DNA from: Prevotella sp.
GTDB lineage: Bacteria > Bacteroidota > Bacteroidia > Bacteroidales > Bacteroidaceae
Direction: 5' to 3'
NCBI GenBank assembly: GCA_017478085.1
Contig: JAFVEE010000166.1
Span: forward strand, 1-44,399
Length of the DNA stretch: 44,399 nt
The notes below the pieces were generated by a model. The model was not told the origin of the DNA, made no database searches, and worked only from the letters and a program-made list of their open reading frames with translations. The translations under genes were made by a program, and so were the position numbers. Shown piece by piece: positions 16,157-25,800 of this stretch (the first letter of the stretch is position 1; each line of letters opens with the position of its first letter).

Positions 16157-17704
16157 TTATATACCTCTCTCAGCCCAGTCACCTCTATCAAGGTTTCGGT
16201 AGCCGATGGCTTCAGCGATGTGCATGGACTCGACTTTCTCTGAACCGGCGAGGTCGGCGATGGTGCGGGCTACCTTGAGGATGCGGCTGTAGGCACGGGC
16301 TGAGAGCTTCATACGCTCCATAGCTATGCGGAGCATGTCGAGCGACTGGGCATCGGGCTCGGCATATTGATGAAGCATCTTCTCTGTCATCTGGGCGTTG
16401 CAGTGAATGCCCTTGTGCTCACGGAAACGCTCCTCTTGAATCTTACGGGCGGCAACCACTCGCTCACGAATCTTTTCGCTCGGCTCGCCCGGCTGCATCT
16501 TGGAGAGCTGGGCGAAGGGAACGGCCTGAATCTCGCAATGAATGTCGATGCGGTCGAGCAGGGGGCCGCTGATCTTGTTCATATAGCGCTGAATCTGGCC
16601 GGGAGTGCAGACGCAGTGGTGGGTGGGGTCGCCATAGTAGCCACAGGGACAGGGGTTCATCGAGGCGACGAACATAAAGGAAGCAGGATAGTCGATGGAG
16701 TATTTGGCACGGCTGATGGTGATGCGACGATCCTCAAGCGGCTGACGCAACACTTCGAGGACGGAACGGTTGAACTCGGGCAGCTCGTCGCAGAAGAGAA
16801 CACCATTGTGGGCAAGGCTGATTTCGCCCGGCTGCGGGTTCTGGCCGCCTCCCACCAGAGCCACCTGCGAGATGGTGTGATGGGGCGAACGGAAAGGCCG
16901 CTGACTGATGAGCGAGGTGTCGCGCGAGAGTTTGCCTGCAATGGAGTGAATCTGGGTGGTCTCCAGACTCTCGGCCAGCGAGAGCGGAGGCAGAATGCTG
17001 GGCAGCCGCTTGGCCATCATGCTCTTGCCGCTGCCCGGCGGGCCTATCATAATGAGGTTATGTCCACCAGCGGCAGCTACTTCCAGGGCACGCTTCACGC
17101 TCTCCTGTCCGCGAACGTCGCTGAAATCGAACTCGAAGCGGCTCTGGTGGTCGTAGAACTCGCGGCGCGTGTCGATGACCATAGGCTGGAACTGCTGGGT
17201 GTCGTTGAAGAAGTTGATGACGTCTGTCAGTGAGTCCATGCCATAGACCTCCAGGTTGTTCACCACGGCGGCTTCGCGTATGTTCTGCTGTGGAACGATG
17301 AGGCCCCGGAACTTCTCCTTACGGGCACGGATGGCGATGGGCAGTGCACCGCGAACGGGCTGCAGGTGGCCGTCGAGCCCCAGCTCGCCCACCATCATAT
17401 ATTCGTGAAGACGGTCGGAGCGTATCTTTCCGTCGCAGGCCAGTATGCCGATGGCCAGCGGCAGGTCGTAGCCGCTGCCTTCCTTCTTCAGGTCGGCAGG
17501 CGACAAGTTGACCGTAAGGTCCATCTGTGGCATTTGGTAGCCATTATTGATGATGGCCGAGCGAATGCGGTCGTAGCTCTCGCGCACGGCAGTATCGGCC
17601 AGGCCCGACATACGGAAGGATGAGCCGCGCGTCATGCTGACCTCGGTGGTTACGGTAACGGCATCGAGACCCGTGACGGCGGCACAGAATGTCTTGACAA
17701 GCAT
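16157..17704 (-). CDS. comM: ComM/YifB-family Mg-chelatase-like AAA ATPase
   Basis: A 515-residue member of the ComM/YifB family. In naturally competent bacteria ComM is a branch-migration helicase for transformation; its role in Bacteroidetes is not established. The N-terminal Lon-like fold (MLVKTFCAAVTGLDAVTVTTE, GLADTAVRES) is followed by an AAA+ domain with Walker A GPPGSGKS, GVLFCDELPEF as Walker B and the typical MNPCPCGYYGD signature. Length is standard. It is the third gene of the minus operon, starting 7 nt after the thioredoxin-like gene. Grouping with two envelope lipoproteins is probably only positional. Confidence 0.94.
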   Translation of the reverse strand: MLVKTFCAAVTGLDAVTVTTEVSMTRGSSFRMSGLADTAVRESYDRIRSAIINNGYQMPQMDLTVNLSPADLKKEGSGYDLPLAIGILACDGKIRSDRLHEYMMVGELGLDGHLQPVRGALPIAIRARKEKFRGLIVPQQNIREAAVVNNLEVYGMDSLTDVINFFNDTQQFQPMVIDTRREFYDHQSRFEFDFSDVRGQESVKRALEVAAAGGHNLIMIGPPGSGKSMMAKRLPSILPPLSLAESLETTQIHSIAGKLSRDTSLISQRPFRSPHHTISQVALVGGGQNPQPGEISLAHNGVLFCDELPEFNRSVLEVLRQPLEDRRITISRAKYSIDYPASFMFVASMNPCPCGYYGDPTHHCVCTPGQIQRYMNKISGPLLDRIDIHCEIQAVPFAQLSKMQPGEPSEKIRERVVAARKIQEERFREHKGIHCNAQMTEKMLHQYAEPDAQSLDMLRIAMERMKLSARAYSRILKVARTIADLAGSEKVESMHIAEAIGYRNLDRGDWAERGI

Positions 17705-17711
17705 ACAAAAT

Positions 17712-18731
17712 CTATTTGGTAGTAGTTTCCAGTAGTTCCTCGATCTTCTCTTTCAGTTCTTTCGAGGTGTTGATGTTGCGGGCCACAATCTTGCCTTGCT
17801 TGTTGGTGATGATATTGGCAGGCAGAGTGGCCATGCCCAGTTTGATGACGAGCGGCGACTGCCACATCAGTCCATCGCACACGACGGGGTGGCTGATGCT
17901 GTCGCGCTCAAGAAACGAGCGGCTTTCGGAGGGAGAGGCATCGAGGCTGACCGACACGATGCTGATGCGGTCGCGATGCTCCTTCTGCAACTTGTGTAGC
18001 TGCGTCAGCAGACTGCGGCTCTCGGAATTCCACGTGGCCCATAGCTGCACCACATTCACGTCGGACTGTAGCTGCTTGTTGGTCACAGCCTTGCCGTCGG
18101 TGGCTTTGGCCGAGAAGGCAGGCAGCTTACTGCCCATAGCTCCGTTCTTCAGCCGGGCCAGTTCCTTGCGCAAGCGGACGGCAGCCCCGTTGCCGCCAGT
18201 CTTGGCAATCGTGTCGCACAGGCGGTAGGCCTCGGCATAGTCGGGCGTGGGCCCTTGGATGAAGTAGCGTTGCAGCAGGTAGAAACTGACGGGTGAGGCA
18301 GGCTGCTCCAGGATATAGTCGCGTGCCGAGGCTATGACCTCGGGCGGCATCTGGTTGTTGGCCCGCAGGCGGAAGGCCGTCATCTCCTTGTTCTCATTAG
18401 AACCCTTCACTTCTGTTTCCCTAAGATGCGAGGCATCGCCCTGCATCTCGACCGTAATGCCCGGACGGGCAAAGATAGGAATGACGGAATAGTTGGGAAA
18501 CATAAGTACGAGCGTAGCCGTGTCGGTTAGGCTACGCTCGTAGGCCATTCGGCCACTTCGCACGTGGATGGTGTCTTTCCATCCCTTCTGCTGGTCGAAG
18601 ATATAGAACTCTGCCTGGTTCATGTTCTTGAACTTACCCTCCAGACGGAAGGGGCCGGAAGAAGATGAACAGGACGAGAGTGCTGCGACAAGCAATAAAA
18701 AGCAAATAGAAAAACGCTCTCCTTTTGTCAT
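17712..18731 (-). CDS. Thioredoxin-fold lipoprotein with DUF4369-like domain, catalytic cysteines absent
   Basis: A 339-residue predicted lipoprotein (signal peptide ending LSSCSSSS). The N-terminal half resembles the DUF4369 domain found before thioredoxin domains in Bacteroidetes (about residues 25-115). The C-terminal half is a TlpA/AhpC-like thioredoxin fold (SKLPAFSAKATDGKAV, VNVVQLWATWNSESRSLL, LPANIITNKQGKIV). The active-site WCxxC is replaced by WNSES, so both redox cysteines are missing and disulfide chemistry is not expected. It may be a structural or binding protein. A TTG start at 18743 is possible, but the ATG at 18731, one base after the upstream stop, gives a better signal peptide. 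Confidence 0.85.
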   Translation of the reverse strand: MTKGERFSICFLLLVAALSSCSSSSGPFRLEGKFKNMNQAEFYIFDQQKGWKDTIHVRSGRMAYERSLTDTATLVLMFPNYSVIPIFARPGITVEMQGDASHLRETEVKGSNENKEMTAFRLRANNQMPPEVIASARDYILEQPASPVSFYLLQRYFIQGPTPDYAEAYRLCDTIAKTGGNGAAVRLRKELARLKNGAMGSKLPAFSAKATDGKAVTNKQLQSDVNVVQLWATWNSESRSLLTQLHKLQKEHRDRISIVSVSLDASPSESRSFLERDSISHPVVCDGLMWQSPLVIKLGMATLPANIITNKQGKIVARNINTSKELKEKIEELLETTTK

Positions 18732-18732
18732 T

Positions 18733-20421
18733 TTACTTTGCAACCTTACTCAGTTCCAGATCCTTGGCAGCGTAGGCAGCATAGGTGGGATCCTTGGCAA
18801 TGGCAGCCTTCAGCGCCTCGGCAGCCTCGGCGGTCTTGCCAGTGCGGGCGGCTACGATGGCCTTCAGATAGTCGGTGGTGGCATCGGCACGGTCAACGTA
18901 CTTCAGCGTCACGGCAGCCTGGGCATAGTTCTGGTTCATAATCTGAGCCAGGGCAGCCGAGTTGGTGAAAATCTCCTCGAAGTCCTGCTCAGCCAGAGCA
19001 TACTTGCCCTGAGCCAGGTGCAGGTTGCCCATCACCTCGTTCAGTCCGTTGGCGCTCGAAGCCTTGGCAATATAGTTCTCAGCCGAGAGCAGGTCGCCCT
19101 CGCTCAGTGCCATCAGGCCCAGGTTGGCGTTGGTCTCCGGCATGTTGGCGTTTAGGCGCTGGGCCCTCTCTAACCACTGCTGGGCCTCGGCCTTGTTGCC
19201 CTTGGCAAACTCCATCACAGCCACGTTGTTGAAGGCGCGGGCATCCTTCGGATACAGCTCGGCAGCCTTCTTATAGGCAGCCTCGGCCTTGTCCATATCC
19301 TCGTCGTAGAGCGTGGCGGCATAGAGCAGTTCCTCGACCGAGAGCTTCGAGGCATCCCTGCTGAGCTGCTCCTTGATCTGGTCGTCATCGCGGCCAATGA
19401 GCTGGTAGTTGATGGTCATACGGGCACGGCGCAACTGCGGCAGGATGCCGTCGGCCAGCTCGCGGAAAGCACTCGAGATGGTCTTGATTTGCTGCTCGCG
19501 CTCCTCAGGATCCTTATACATTGAGAGCACACGCAGAATGACGTCCTTGTCCTGAATGTCGGATGCAGCCACCAGTTCCTGGAATCCCTCCCAGTCCTCG
19601 GCCGTGTACTTCGTGTCCAGATTGCCTTCGGCGTTTTGCTTCTTCATCTGCTGCTTCACATAGTCGGCAGTCACATCCTGACGCTTGCCGGCCAGCTTCT
19701 CGTTCAAGGCAAAACCGCCATCGGGCGAAGCGTAGGCCGAAACCTCCACGCCATCGAGCAGCTTACCCTCCTGATCGCGGGCAATCTCGCCCAGCAGACG
19801 CACGAACTCCTGCACCGAGTTGTTCTGCAGCTCGCTCTTGCGCAGCTGAGCCTGACCGATGAGGAACTTGATGTTGGCATCCTGCTTCTGCTCGATGACA
19901 CGCTGGAAGGCATCCTGTGCCGTGGCACCCAGAGCCGACGTGAGTGTGCGACGATACAGCTCGCTGGTGGCGATGATGCCCGTGGCCACCTTCACCTCAG
20001 GCACGTTCACCGTCTTCTTGCCCACCTTGGCATTGAAGGTCAGGTAGAGGTCGCTCTGCTGCATCTCGGGCTGGTACTGCCAGTTGCTCTTCATCGTATA
20101 GCGGCCACCTATCAGGTAGCTGATGGTCTGGTCGTTGCCCTGCACCTTCTCGCCCTGGAAGGTGGCACTGGTGCCGCGAAGGGCTTTCTGCCCCGTCGTG
20201 GTCTGGTAGCGCAGCTCGGGTGTCACCGTCACCACGGCCTTCTTCTTCAGATATTTCTCAGGGAACATGCCATTGATGGTGGCGGGCACCTGGCCCTCCT
20301 GCACCTCCAGCGGATTGGGCGTCACGTTAAAGTTGTCGGCCGAGAGTGCTCCCAGCTTTCCGGAGCACGATGCCAGCAGCACAGCAGCTGCCGGAAGGAT
20401 GAAAAGATTCTTTTTCTGCAT
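18733..20421 (-). CDS. TPR-repeat lipoprotein with OmpA-like segment
   Basis: A 562-residue predicted lipoprotein (AAAVLLASC, acylated at about Cys19). The first 200 residues are beta-rich. A stretch VEVSAYASPDGGFALNEKLAGKRQ (about residues 226-249) resembles the peptidoglycan-binding OmpA C-terminal domain. The last 220 residues are tandem TPR-type helices (YPKDARAFNNVAVMEFAKGN, MPETNANLGLMALSEGD). It probably acts in the periplasm, perhaps anchoring the outer membrane or scaffolding a complex. Exact function is unknown. It is the first gene of a three-gene operon, with the thioredoxin-like gene starting 1 nt after its stop. The Bacteroidetes promoter at 20462-20470 lies about 40 bp upstream. 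Confidence 0.85.
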   Translation of the reverse strand: MQKKNLFILPAAAVLLASCSGKLGALSADNFNVTPNPLEVQEGQVPATINGMFPEKYLKKKAVVTVTPELRYQTTTGQKALRGTSATFQGEKVQGNDQTISYLIGGRYTMKSNWQYQPEMQQSDLYLTFNAKVGKKTVNVPEVKVATGIIATSELYRRTLTSALGATAQDAFQRVIEQKQDANIKFLIGQAQLRKSELQNNSVQEFVRLLGEIARDQEGKLLDGVEVSAYASPDGGFALNEKLAGKRQDVTADYVKQQMKKQNAEGNLDTKYTAEDWEGFQELVAASDIQDKDVILRVLSMYKDPEEREQQIKTISSAFRELADGILPQLRRARMTINYQLIGRDDDQIKEQLSRDASKLSVEELLYAATLYDEDMDKAEAAYKKAAELYPKDARAFNNVAVMEFAKGNKAEAQQWLERAQRLNANMPETNANLGLMALSEGDLLSAENYIAKASSANGLNEVMGNLHLAQGKYALAEQDFEEIFTNSAALAQIMNQNYAQAAVTLKYVDRADATTDYLKAIVAARTGKTAEAAEALKAAIAKDPTYAAYAAKDLELSKVAK

Positions 20422-20461
20422 ATTATTGTTTCTATTTAATGTTTGCGTACCATAATTATAT

Positions 20462-20470
20462 GCAAAGGTA
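20462..20470 (-). promoter_or_regulatory. -7 element of the TPR-lipoprotein operon
   Basis: TACCTTTGC on the minus strand (20470 to 20462). Transcription is predicted to begin at about 20456, giving a leader of about 35 nt. Confidence 0.65.
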
Positions 20471-20548
20471 CGTATATAAATCAGTAAGAACGGCCAACGT
20501 GCCTTGTTTTTTATGTTTTATTAATCATTTTATTGCTAATTTTTTTCT

Positions 20549-20557
20549 ACCTTTGCA
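20549..20557 (+). promoter_or_regulatory. -7 element of the first GH43 gene
   Basis: TACCTTTGC, 27 bp before the GH43 ATG at 20585. The T-rich region upstream has no clear -33 TTTG at ideal spacing. Confidence 0.6.
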
Positions 20558-20584
20558 CCTGCAAACTAAACTTACGTAAATACG

Positions 20585-21616
20585 ATGCTACACAACCGAC
20601 CCCACCTGCTATTCTGTTTGCTGATGGCCCTGACCTTCAGCCAAGTTGTTCTGGCCCAGCCCCAGAACCGTCGCCCCCGCTTTCGCCGCATGGCCTTTGT
20701 CACCGATACGGTGATGGTTCACGACCCCGTGATGGCCTACGAGCGGGGCCAGTACTACCTGCTCTCTACGGGCAACGGGCTGCAATGGGCCACGTCGAAA
20801 GACCGCAAGACGTGGGTGGTGCAGTCGACTCCCTTCATTGAGCAGCTGCCGCAATGGACGCAAGACTCCGTGCCTGGCTTCCGCAACCACGTTTGGGCCC
20901 CCGACATCGTTCGCTGGCACAACCGCTGGTGGCTCACCTACAGCTGTTCTACATTTGGCAAGAACACCTCGGCCATCGGCCTGATGAGTGCCGACCGCCT
21001 GAACGGCGAGTGGCGCGACGAGGGCTGCCTGGTGAAGTCGCAGGAGAAGCGCAATGACTGGAACGCCATAGACTCGAACATCGCCATCGACGACAACGAC
21101 ACGCCCTGGATGGTGTGGGGCTCGTTCTGGGACGGCATTCAACTGGCCCGCCTCGACACGACGATGCATCTGGCCACGGCGCCTGTGACCATAGCCCGCC
21201 GTCATCGTCTGGGCGACCCAAACGCAGCTGAGAACCCCACCTCAAAGTTTGCAGGGCGCAACGCCATTGAGGCACCCTTCATCTTCAAACACGATGGCTA
21301 CTACTATCTGTTCGTGTCGTGGGACTATTGCTGCCGTGGTGCCAAGAGCAACTATCGCGTGGCCGTGGGCCGCTCGAAGACGATCGATGGTCCCTATCTG
21401 GACCGAGAGGGAAAGGATATGGCCAAGGGTGGAGGTACGCTCTTCCTTGAGGGCGACAAGCAGGAGTTTGAGGCCGCCGGCCATTGCGCAGCCTATCACT
21501 TTGATGGCGAAGACATCTTCATCTGCCACGGCTACAGCACCCGGCTGAACGGGCAGAGCATCCTCGTGCAGCACACCATCAAGTGGACCAGCGACGGCTG
21601 GCCCACCCTTCAGTAA
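20585..21616 (+). CDS. GH43-family arabinanase-like secreted glycoside hydrolase
   Basis: A 343-residue secreted five-bladed beta-propeller enzyme. A signal peptide ends near residue 24 (VVLAQ). The GH43 catalytic triad is visible: base Asp47 in VHDPVMAY, pKa modulator Asp163 in NAIDSNI, and acid Glu229 in NAIEAPFIF. The sequences VWAPDI, SWDYCCRGAKSNYRVAVGRS and EAAGHCAAYHF match endo-1,5-alpha-L-arabinanases, so it probably cuts arabinan in pectin. It stands alone behind its own promoter with no SusCD pair next to it. Its last 7 bp overlap the convergent chrA-like gene. Confidence 0.87.
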   Translation: MLHNRPHLLFCLLMALTFSQVVLAQPQNRRPRFRRMAFVTDTVMVHDPVMAYERGQYYLLSTGNGLQWATSKDRKTWVVQSTPFIEQLPQWTQDSVPGFRNHVWAPDIVRWHNRWWLTYSCSTFGKNTSAIGLMSADRLNGEWRDEGCLVKSQEKRNDWNAIDSNIAIDDNDTPWMVWGSFWDGIQLARLDTTMHLATAPVTIARRHRLGDPNAAENPTSKFAGRNAIEAPFIFKHDGYYYLFVSWDYCCRGAKSNYRVAVGRSKTIDGPYLDREGKDMAKGGGTLFLEGDKQEFEAAGHCAAYHFDGEDIFICHGYSTRLNGQSILVQHTIKWTSDGWPTLQ

Positions 21617-22185
21617 AGCAAGAGCAGACCGGCAAAGGCACTCATAACGATTATCTTGATGGGATTGATCTTGAAGATAAGGGTGCCTATGGCGGTGAAG
21701 ACGAAGAGCAGAACGCTGATCCAGAACTGCCAGGCGTTCTCAGAAGGCGAGGAGAAGTTCTCCTTGGTGCAGAGCAGCAGCGTGGCGGCGGCCAGCAGGC
21801 CCACCACGGCAGGGCGCAGACCTGTGAAGACCGACTGAACGGTCTGCGTCTTCATGTATTTCAGGAACATCTTACTAATCAGAATCATCAGGATGAGCGA
21901 CGGCAACACCAGCGCAAAGGTGGCCGTGGCCGATCCTAAGATGGCCATGGGCATAGAGTAGCCCGCATTGGCCACGGCCTGATAGCCGCAATAGGTGGCC
22001 GAGTTGATGCCGATGGGCCCGGGCGTCATCTGGCTGATGGCCACGATGTCGGTGAACTCCGACGTAGAGAGCCAGTGCCAGCGCTCCACCGTCTCGTGCT
22101 GAATGAGCGACAGCATGCCATAGCCGCCGCCAAAGCCAAAGAGGCCAATCTTGAAGAAAGTGATAAATAGGTAGACGTAAATCAT
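21610..22185 (-). CDS. chrA: Chromate-transporter family protein, short (single CHR domain), second subunit
   Basis: A 191-residue membrane protein with the CHR domain: FFKIGLFGFGGGYGMLSLI, then SQMTPGPIGINSATYCGY and about six hydrophobic helices. Short-chain CHR proteins are encoded as adjacent pairs that together equal one long ChrA. Family members export chromate in some bacteria, but gut Bacteroidetes pairs are untested and the real ion is unknown. It starts 3 nt after its partner. The stop overlaps the convergent GH43 gene by 7 bp. Confidence 0.88.
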   Translation of the reverse strand: MIYVYLFITFFKIGLFGFGGGYGMLSLIQHETVERWHWLSTSEFTDIVAISQMTPGPIGINSATYCGYQAVANAGYSMPMAILGSATATFALVLPSLILMILISKMFLKYMKTQTVQSVFTGLRPAVVGLLAAATLLLCTKENFSSPSENAWQFWISVLLFVFTAIGTLIFKINPIKIIVMSAFAGLLLLY

Positions 22186-22188
22186 AAC

Positions 22189-22779
22189 TCACTCCGTTGG
22201 CTTAATCAGATTACCATAGACGTAGCCGCCGATGCCGGCCGCCAGTATAATATAAATAGGTGAAACGCCCATCAGCCAGATAAGCAGCGCACCGACAATG
22301 GGAATCCAGCAGTTGGCCCACGACAACCGGGCACTCTTGGCCAGATTGAACGTGGGCACGGCTATCAGGGCCACCACCGCCGGGCGTATGCCACGGAACA
22401 TCGCAGCCACCACGGGGTTGTCCTTGAACTGATGGAAGAACATAGCGATGAGCAGGATGATGAGGAACGAGGGTAGGGCAGTGCCCAGGGTACAGCAGAC
22501 AGCCCCCGCCACCCGTCGCAGCTTATAGCCAATGAAGATGCTGATGTTGATGGCAAACACACCTGGACAGCTCTGCGCTATGGCAATGAGGTCGAGAAAC
22601 TCTTCCTTCGACACCCATTGGTGCTTATTGACCACCTCGTTCTCAATCAAGGGAATCATGGCATATCCACCCCCAAGGGTGAACATGCCAATCTTGAAGA
22701 AGGTGGTGAAGAGGCCTACCCCCAACCCCTCCCCAAGGGAGGGGAGTTGGTTAGCCTGGCTGTTAGTGTTGTCCGACAT
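22189..22779 (-). CDS. chrA: Chromate-transporter family protein, short (single CHR domain), first subunit
   Basis: A 196-residue partner of the downstream CHR protein, with FFKIGMFTLGGGYAMIPLIE and AQSCPGVFAINISIFIGY. The ATG at 22779 is preferred: it lies 37 nt after the purL stop, while the in-frame ATG at 22878 would overlap purL by 62 bp. The first ~24 residues are not family sequence. They end in LPSLGEGLGVG, which is encoded by a copy of the G-rich palindromic repeat (22714-22750) that abuts the first membrane helix. The sister protein starts directly at the helix, so this N-terminus looks like repeat-derived sequence. Confidence 0.85.
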   Translation of the reverse strand: MSDNTNSQANQLPSLGEGLGVGLFTTFFKIGMFTLGGGYAMIPLIENEVVNKHQWVSKEEFLDLIAIAQSCPGVFAINISIFIGYKLRRVAGAVCCTLGTALPSFLIILLIAMFFHQFKDNPVVAAMFRGIRPAVVALIAVPTFNLAKSARLSWANCWIPIVGALLIWLMGVSPIYIILAAGIGGYVYGNLIKPTE

Positions 22780-22860
22780 AAGATCTTTATCAGTCCAAAT
22801 AATAGTCAGAGAAGACCTATTTAGGCGCCCCTCCCTTGGGGAGGGGTTGGGGGTGGGCTT
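22714..22860. repeat. Inverted pair of G-rich REP-like repeats (R1, R2)
   Basis: Two ~36-bp repeats in opposite orientation: R1 at 22714-22750 (minus) and R2 at 22824-22860 (plus). Both carry the head CCCCTCCCTTGGGGAGGGG followed by a G-rich tail (TTGGGGGTRGG). The heads face each other across a 73-bp spacer that contains the chrA start codon; the purL stop lies at its edge. R1 encodes residues LPSLGEGLGVG of ChrA and R2 encodes the PurL end HPQPLPKGGAPK. The arrangement is that of a REPIN. Confidence 0.85.
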
Positions 22861-25800
22861 CAACCCATTTCCTTGCATTCACGAAGGCCTCAATCCACGG
22901 CGTTACCTCGTCCATACGCTTGCCCACAGGGTACCAGGCGCACTGCCAGGGGAAGATGGCGCGCTCCAGGTGGGGCATCATGCACAGATGGCGACCGTCG
23001 GCCGAGCAGATGCCGGCCACGTCGTAGTCAGAGCCGTTGGGGTTGGCGGGATAGCCGTGGTAGTTGTACTTCGCAATGATGTTGTAGTCGCTCTCCTGGC
23101 CAGGCAGCGAGAACTTACCCTCGCCGTGAGCTACCCACAGGCCCAGCTTCGTACCGCTGAGGCTGCCGAACATCACGCTGTCGTTCTTGGGAATCTGCAA
23201 GGTGATGAACTCGCTCTCGAACTTGTGGCTATCGTTGTGCAACATCTTCGCGCCCTTTGCACCCGTCAGCCCCAGTTCAACCATCAGCTGGCAACCGTTG
23301 CAGATGCCAAGGCTCAGGGTGTCCTCACGGGCATAGAACTTGTCGAGGGCCTCCTTGGCCTTGGGGTTGTAGAGGAAGGCACCGGCCCAGCCCTTGGCCG
23401 AACCAAGCACGTCGCTGTTGGAGAAGCCACCGCAGAAGACGATTAAGTTCACGTCCTCCAGCGTCTCGCGACCGCTGATGAGGTCGGTCATCATCACGTC
23501 CTTCACGTCGAAGCCAGCCAGATACATTGAGTAGGCCATCTCACGCTCGCCGTTGGTGCCCTTCTCTCTTATGATTGCTGCTTTGGGATTGGTGGGCAGG
23601 ACGGGGTGAGTAGGCATCAGACCGTACTGCTTCAGCGTGCCCTCGAAGTGGCGGGGGAATTTCATCTCCAGCGGCTGCTGCTTGTAGTTGGCGTAGCGCT
23701 CGGCAGCCTTGCCGTTGAAGCTCTGCTTGCGGTCGAGCAGGTAGCTGGTCTTGTACCACACGTCGCGCAGGTGGTCGATGTCGAAGATGAGTGACTCCGT
23801 TGAAGCGGAGTCCACGGGAACCACTACCTCGATGGTGCGGCTGTCCTCGACGGGATAGCCTATCTTGGCGAAGCCTACGCCCAGGTCTTCCATCAGCTCA
23901 CGGAACTCAAACTTATGCTCGTCGCTCACCTCGATGACCACGCCGGGGTTCTCGGCGAAGAGCGTCTTCACGATGTCGCCATCCTTGCACAGGTCGTGCA
24001 GGTTGATGTGCAGACCGCCACGGGTGTTGGCAAAGCACATCTCCAGCAGGCAGGTGATGAGGCCACCAGCCGAGATGTCGTGACCGGCCTCCACCCAACC
24101 GCGACGAATCAGCTCCTGCACGGCATTGAAGGCATCGGCAAAGTATTCGGCATCTTTCACCGTGGGCACGTCGTCGCCCACCTTGCCTAAGCTCTGGGCA
24201 AAGGCCGAACCGCCCAGTCGCTGCTCGTCGAACGAGAAGTCGATGTGGTAGAGCGAGCTGTTCTTATTGCTGTTGAGCACGGGCGAGACGACCTTGCGGA
24301 TGTCGCTCACCTCGCCGCCGGCGCTGACGATGACCGTTCCCGGGGAGATGATCTTCTCGCCGTTGGGGTACTGCTGGCTGAGCGACAGCGAGTCCTTGCC
24401 CGTAGGCACGTTGATGTGCAGGTCGCAGCAAAAGTCGCTCAGGGCTTTCACGGCGCTGTAGAGGCGTGCATCCTCGCCTTCCTGTGAGCGGCAGGGCCAC
24501 ATCCAGTTGGCGCTGAGGCTGATGCTGTCGAGGCCTTCTGATAGCGGTGCCCATACGATATTGGTCAGGGCCTCGGCCACAGAGAGCACGCTGCCTGCCT
24601 CGGGCGAAGCCAGACCGGCCTGCGGGGCGTGGCCGATGGCGGTGGCAATACCTTTGCGGCCGCGGTAGTCGAGTGCCACCACGCCGCAGTCGCTCAGCGG
24701 CAGCTGCAGCACGCCCTGGCACTGCTGGCGGGCAATCTTACCCGTCACGGAGCGGTCTACCTTGTTCGTGAGCCAGTCCTTGCAAGCCACGGCCTCGAGC
24801 TGAAGCACGCGCTCGAGATACTCGTTGATGGCAGCGGCAGAACCGCTGGCCACACTATAGGTGACGGGGGCGTAATGGCGCTCCACGGTGTTGTCGCGCA
24901 TGATGGTCTTGGGTGAGTGGCCGAACATCTGGGCCACGTCGAGGTCGAAGGGCTTCACGCCGTCGCCCTGACGGAAGGAGAAGTGGGCGTCGCCAGTGGT
25001 CTGGCCTACCACGTACATCGGGGCGCGCTCGCGCTCGGCAATGCGGCGCACGTGGTCAATGTGCTTCTCGTCGATGAGCAGGCCCATGCGCTCCTGACTC
25101 TCGTTGGCAATGATTTCCTTTGACGAGAGGGTCTTGTCGCCGATGGGCAGCTTGGTCATATCGATCTCACCGCCGCACTCCTCAACCAGCTCGCTGAGGC
25201 AGTTCAGGTGTCCGGCCGAGCCGTGGTCGTGGATAGAGACCACGGGGTTCACGTCCTCCTCGCAGAGGGCGCGCACCAGGTTGTAGGCACGCTTCTGCAT
25301 CTCGGGGTTGGCACGCTGAATGGCGTTCAGCTCGATGCCGTTGCTATAGCGGCCCGTGTCTACGGAAGAAACGCTGCCGCCGCCCAGACCGATGCGGTAG
25401 TTGTCGCCGCCGACGACCACAACCTTGTTGCCGGGCTGCGGCTCCTTCTTCAGGCAGTCGCGCTTGGTGCCGTAGCCCACGCCGCCGGCCAGCATGATGA
25501 CCTTGTCGTAGGCGTATTTGGTGGGAGCGGCAGAACCACTCTCCACGCTGGGCTCCTGGTGTTCAAACGTAAGCACCGAGCCGCAGATGAGAGGCTGGCC
25601 GAACTTGTTGCCGAAGTCGCTGGCACCGTGTGAGGCCTTGATGAGGATCTGTTCGGGTGTCTGGTACAGCCACTCGCGCACGGGCAGAATGGCTTCCCAG
25701 TCGCGGGCCTGCCGCTCGTCGTCGGTCAGACGGGGATAGGCCGTCATATAGACCGCCGTGCCTGCAATGGGCCACGAGCCGGTGCCGCCGCCCATACGGT

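Noticed and set aside
22780-22878. Longer ChrA start overlapping purL by 62 bp
   Set aside because: The added residues are simply repeat R2 read in another frame; a start at 22779 lies in the gap after purL.
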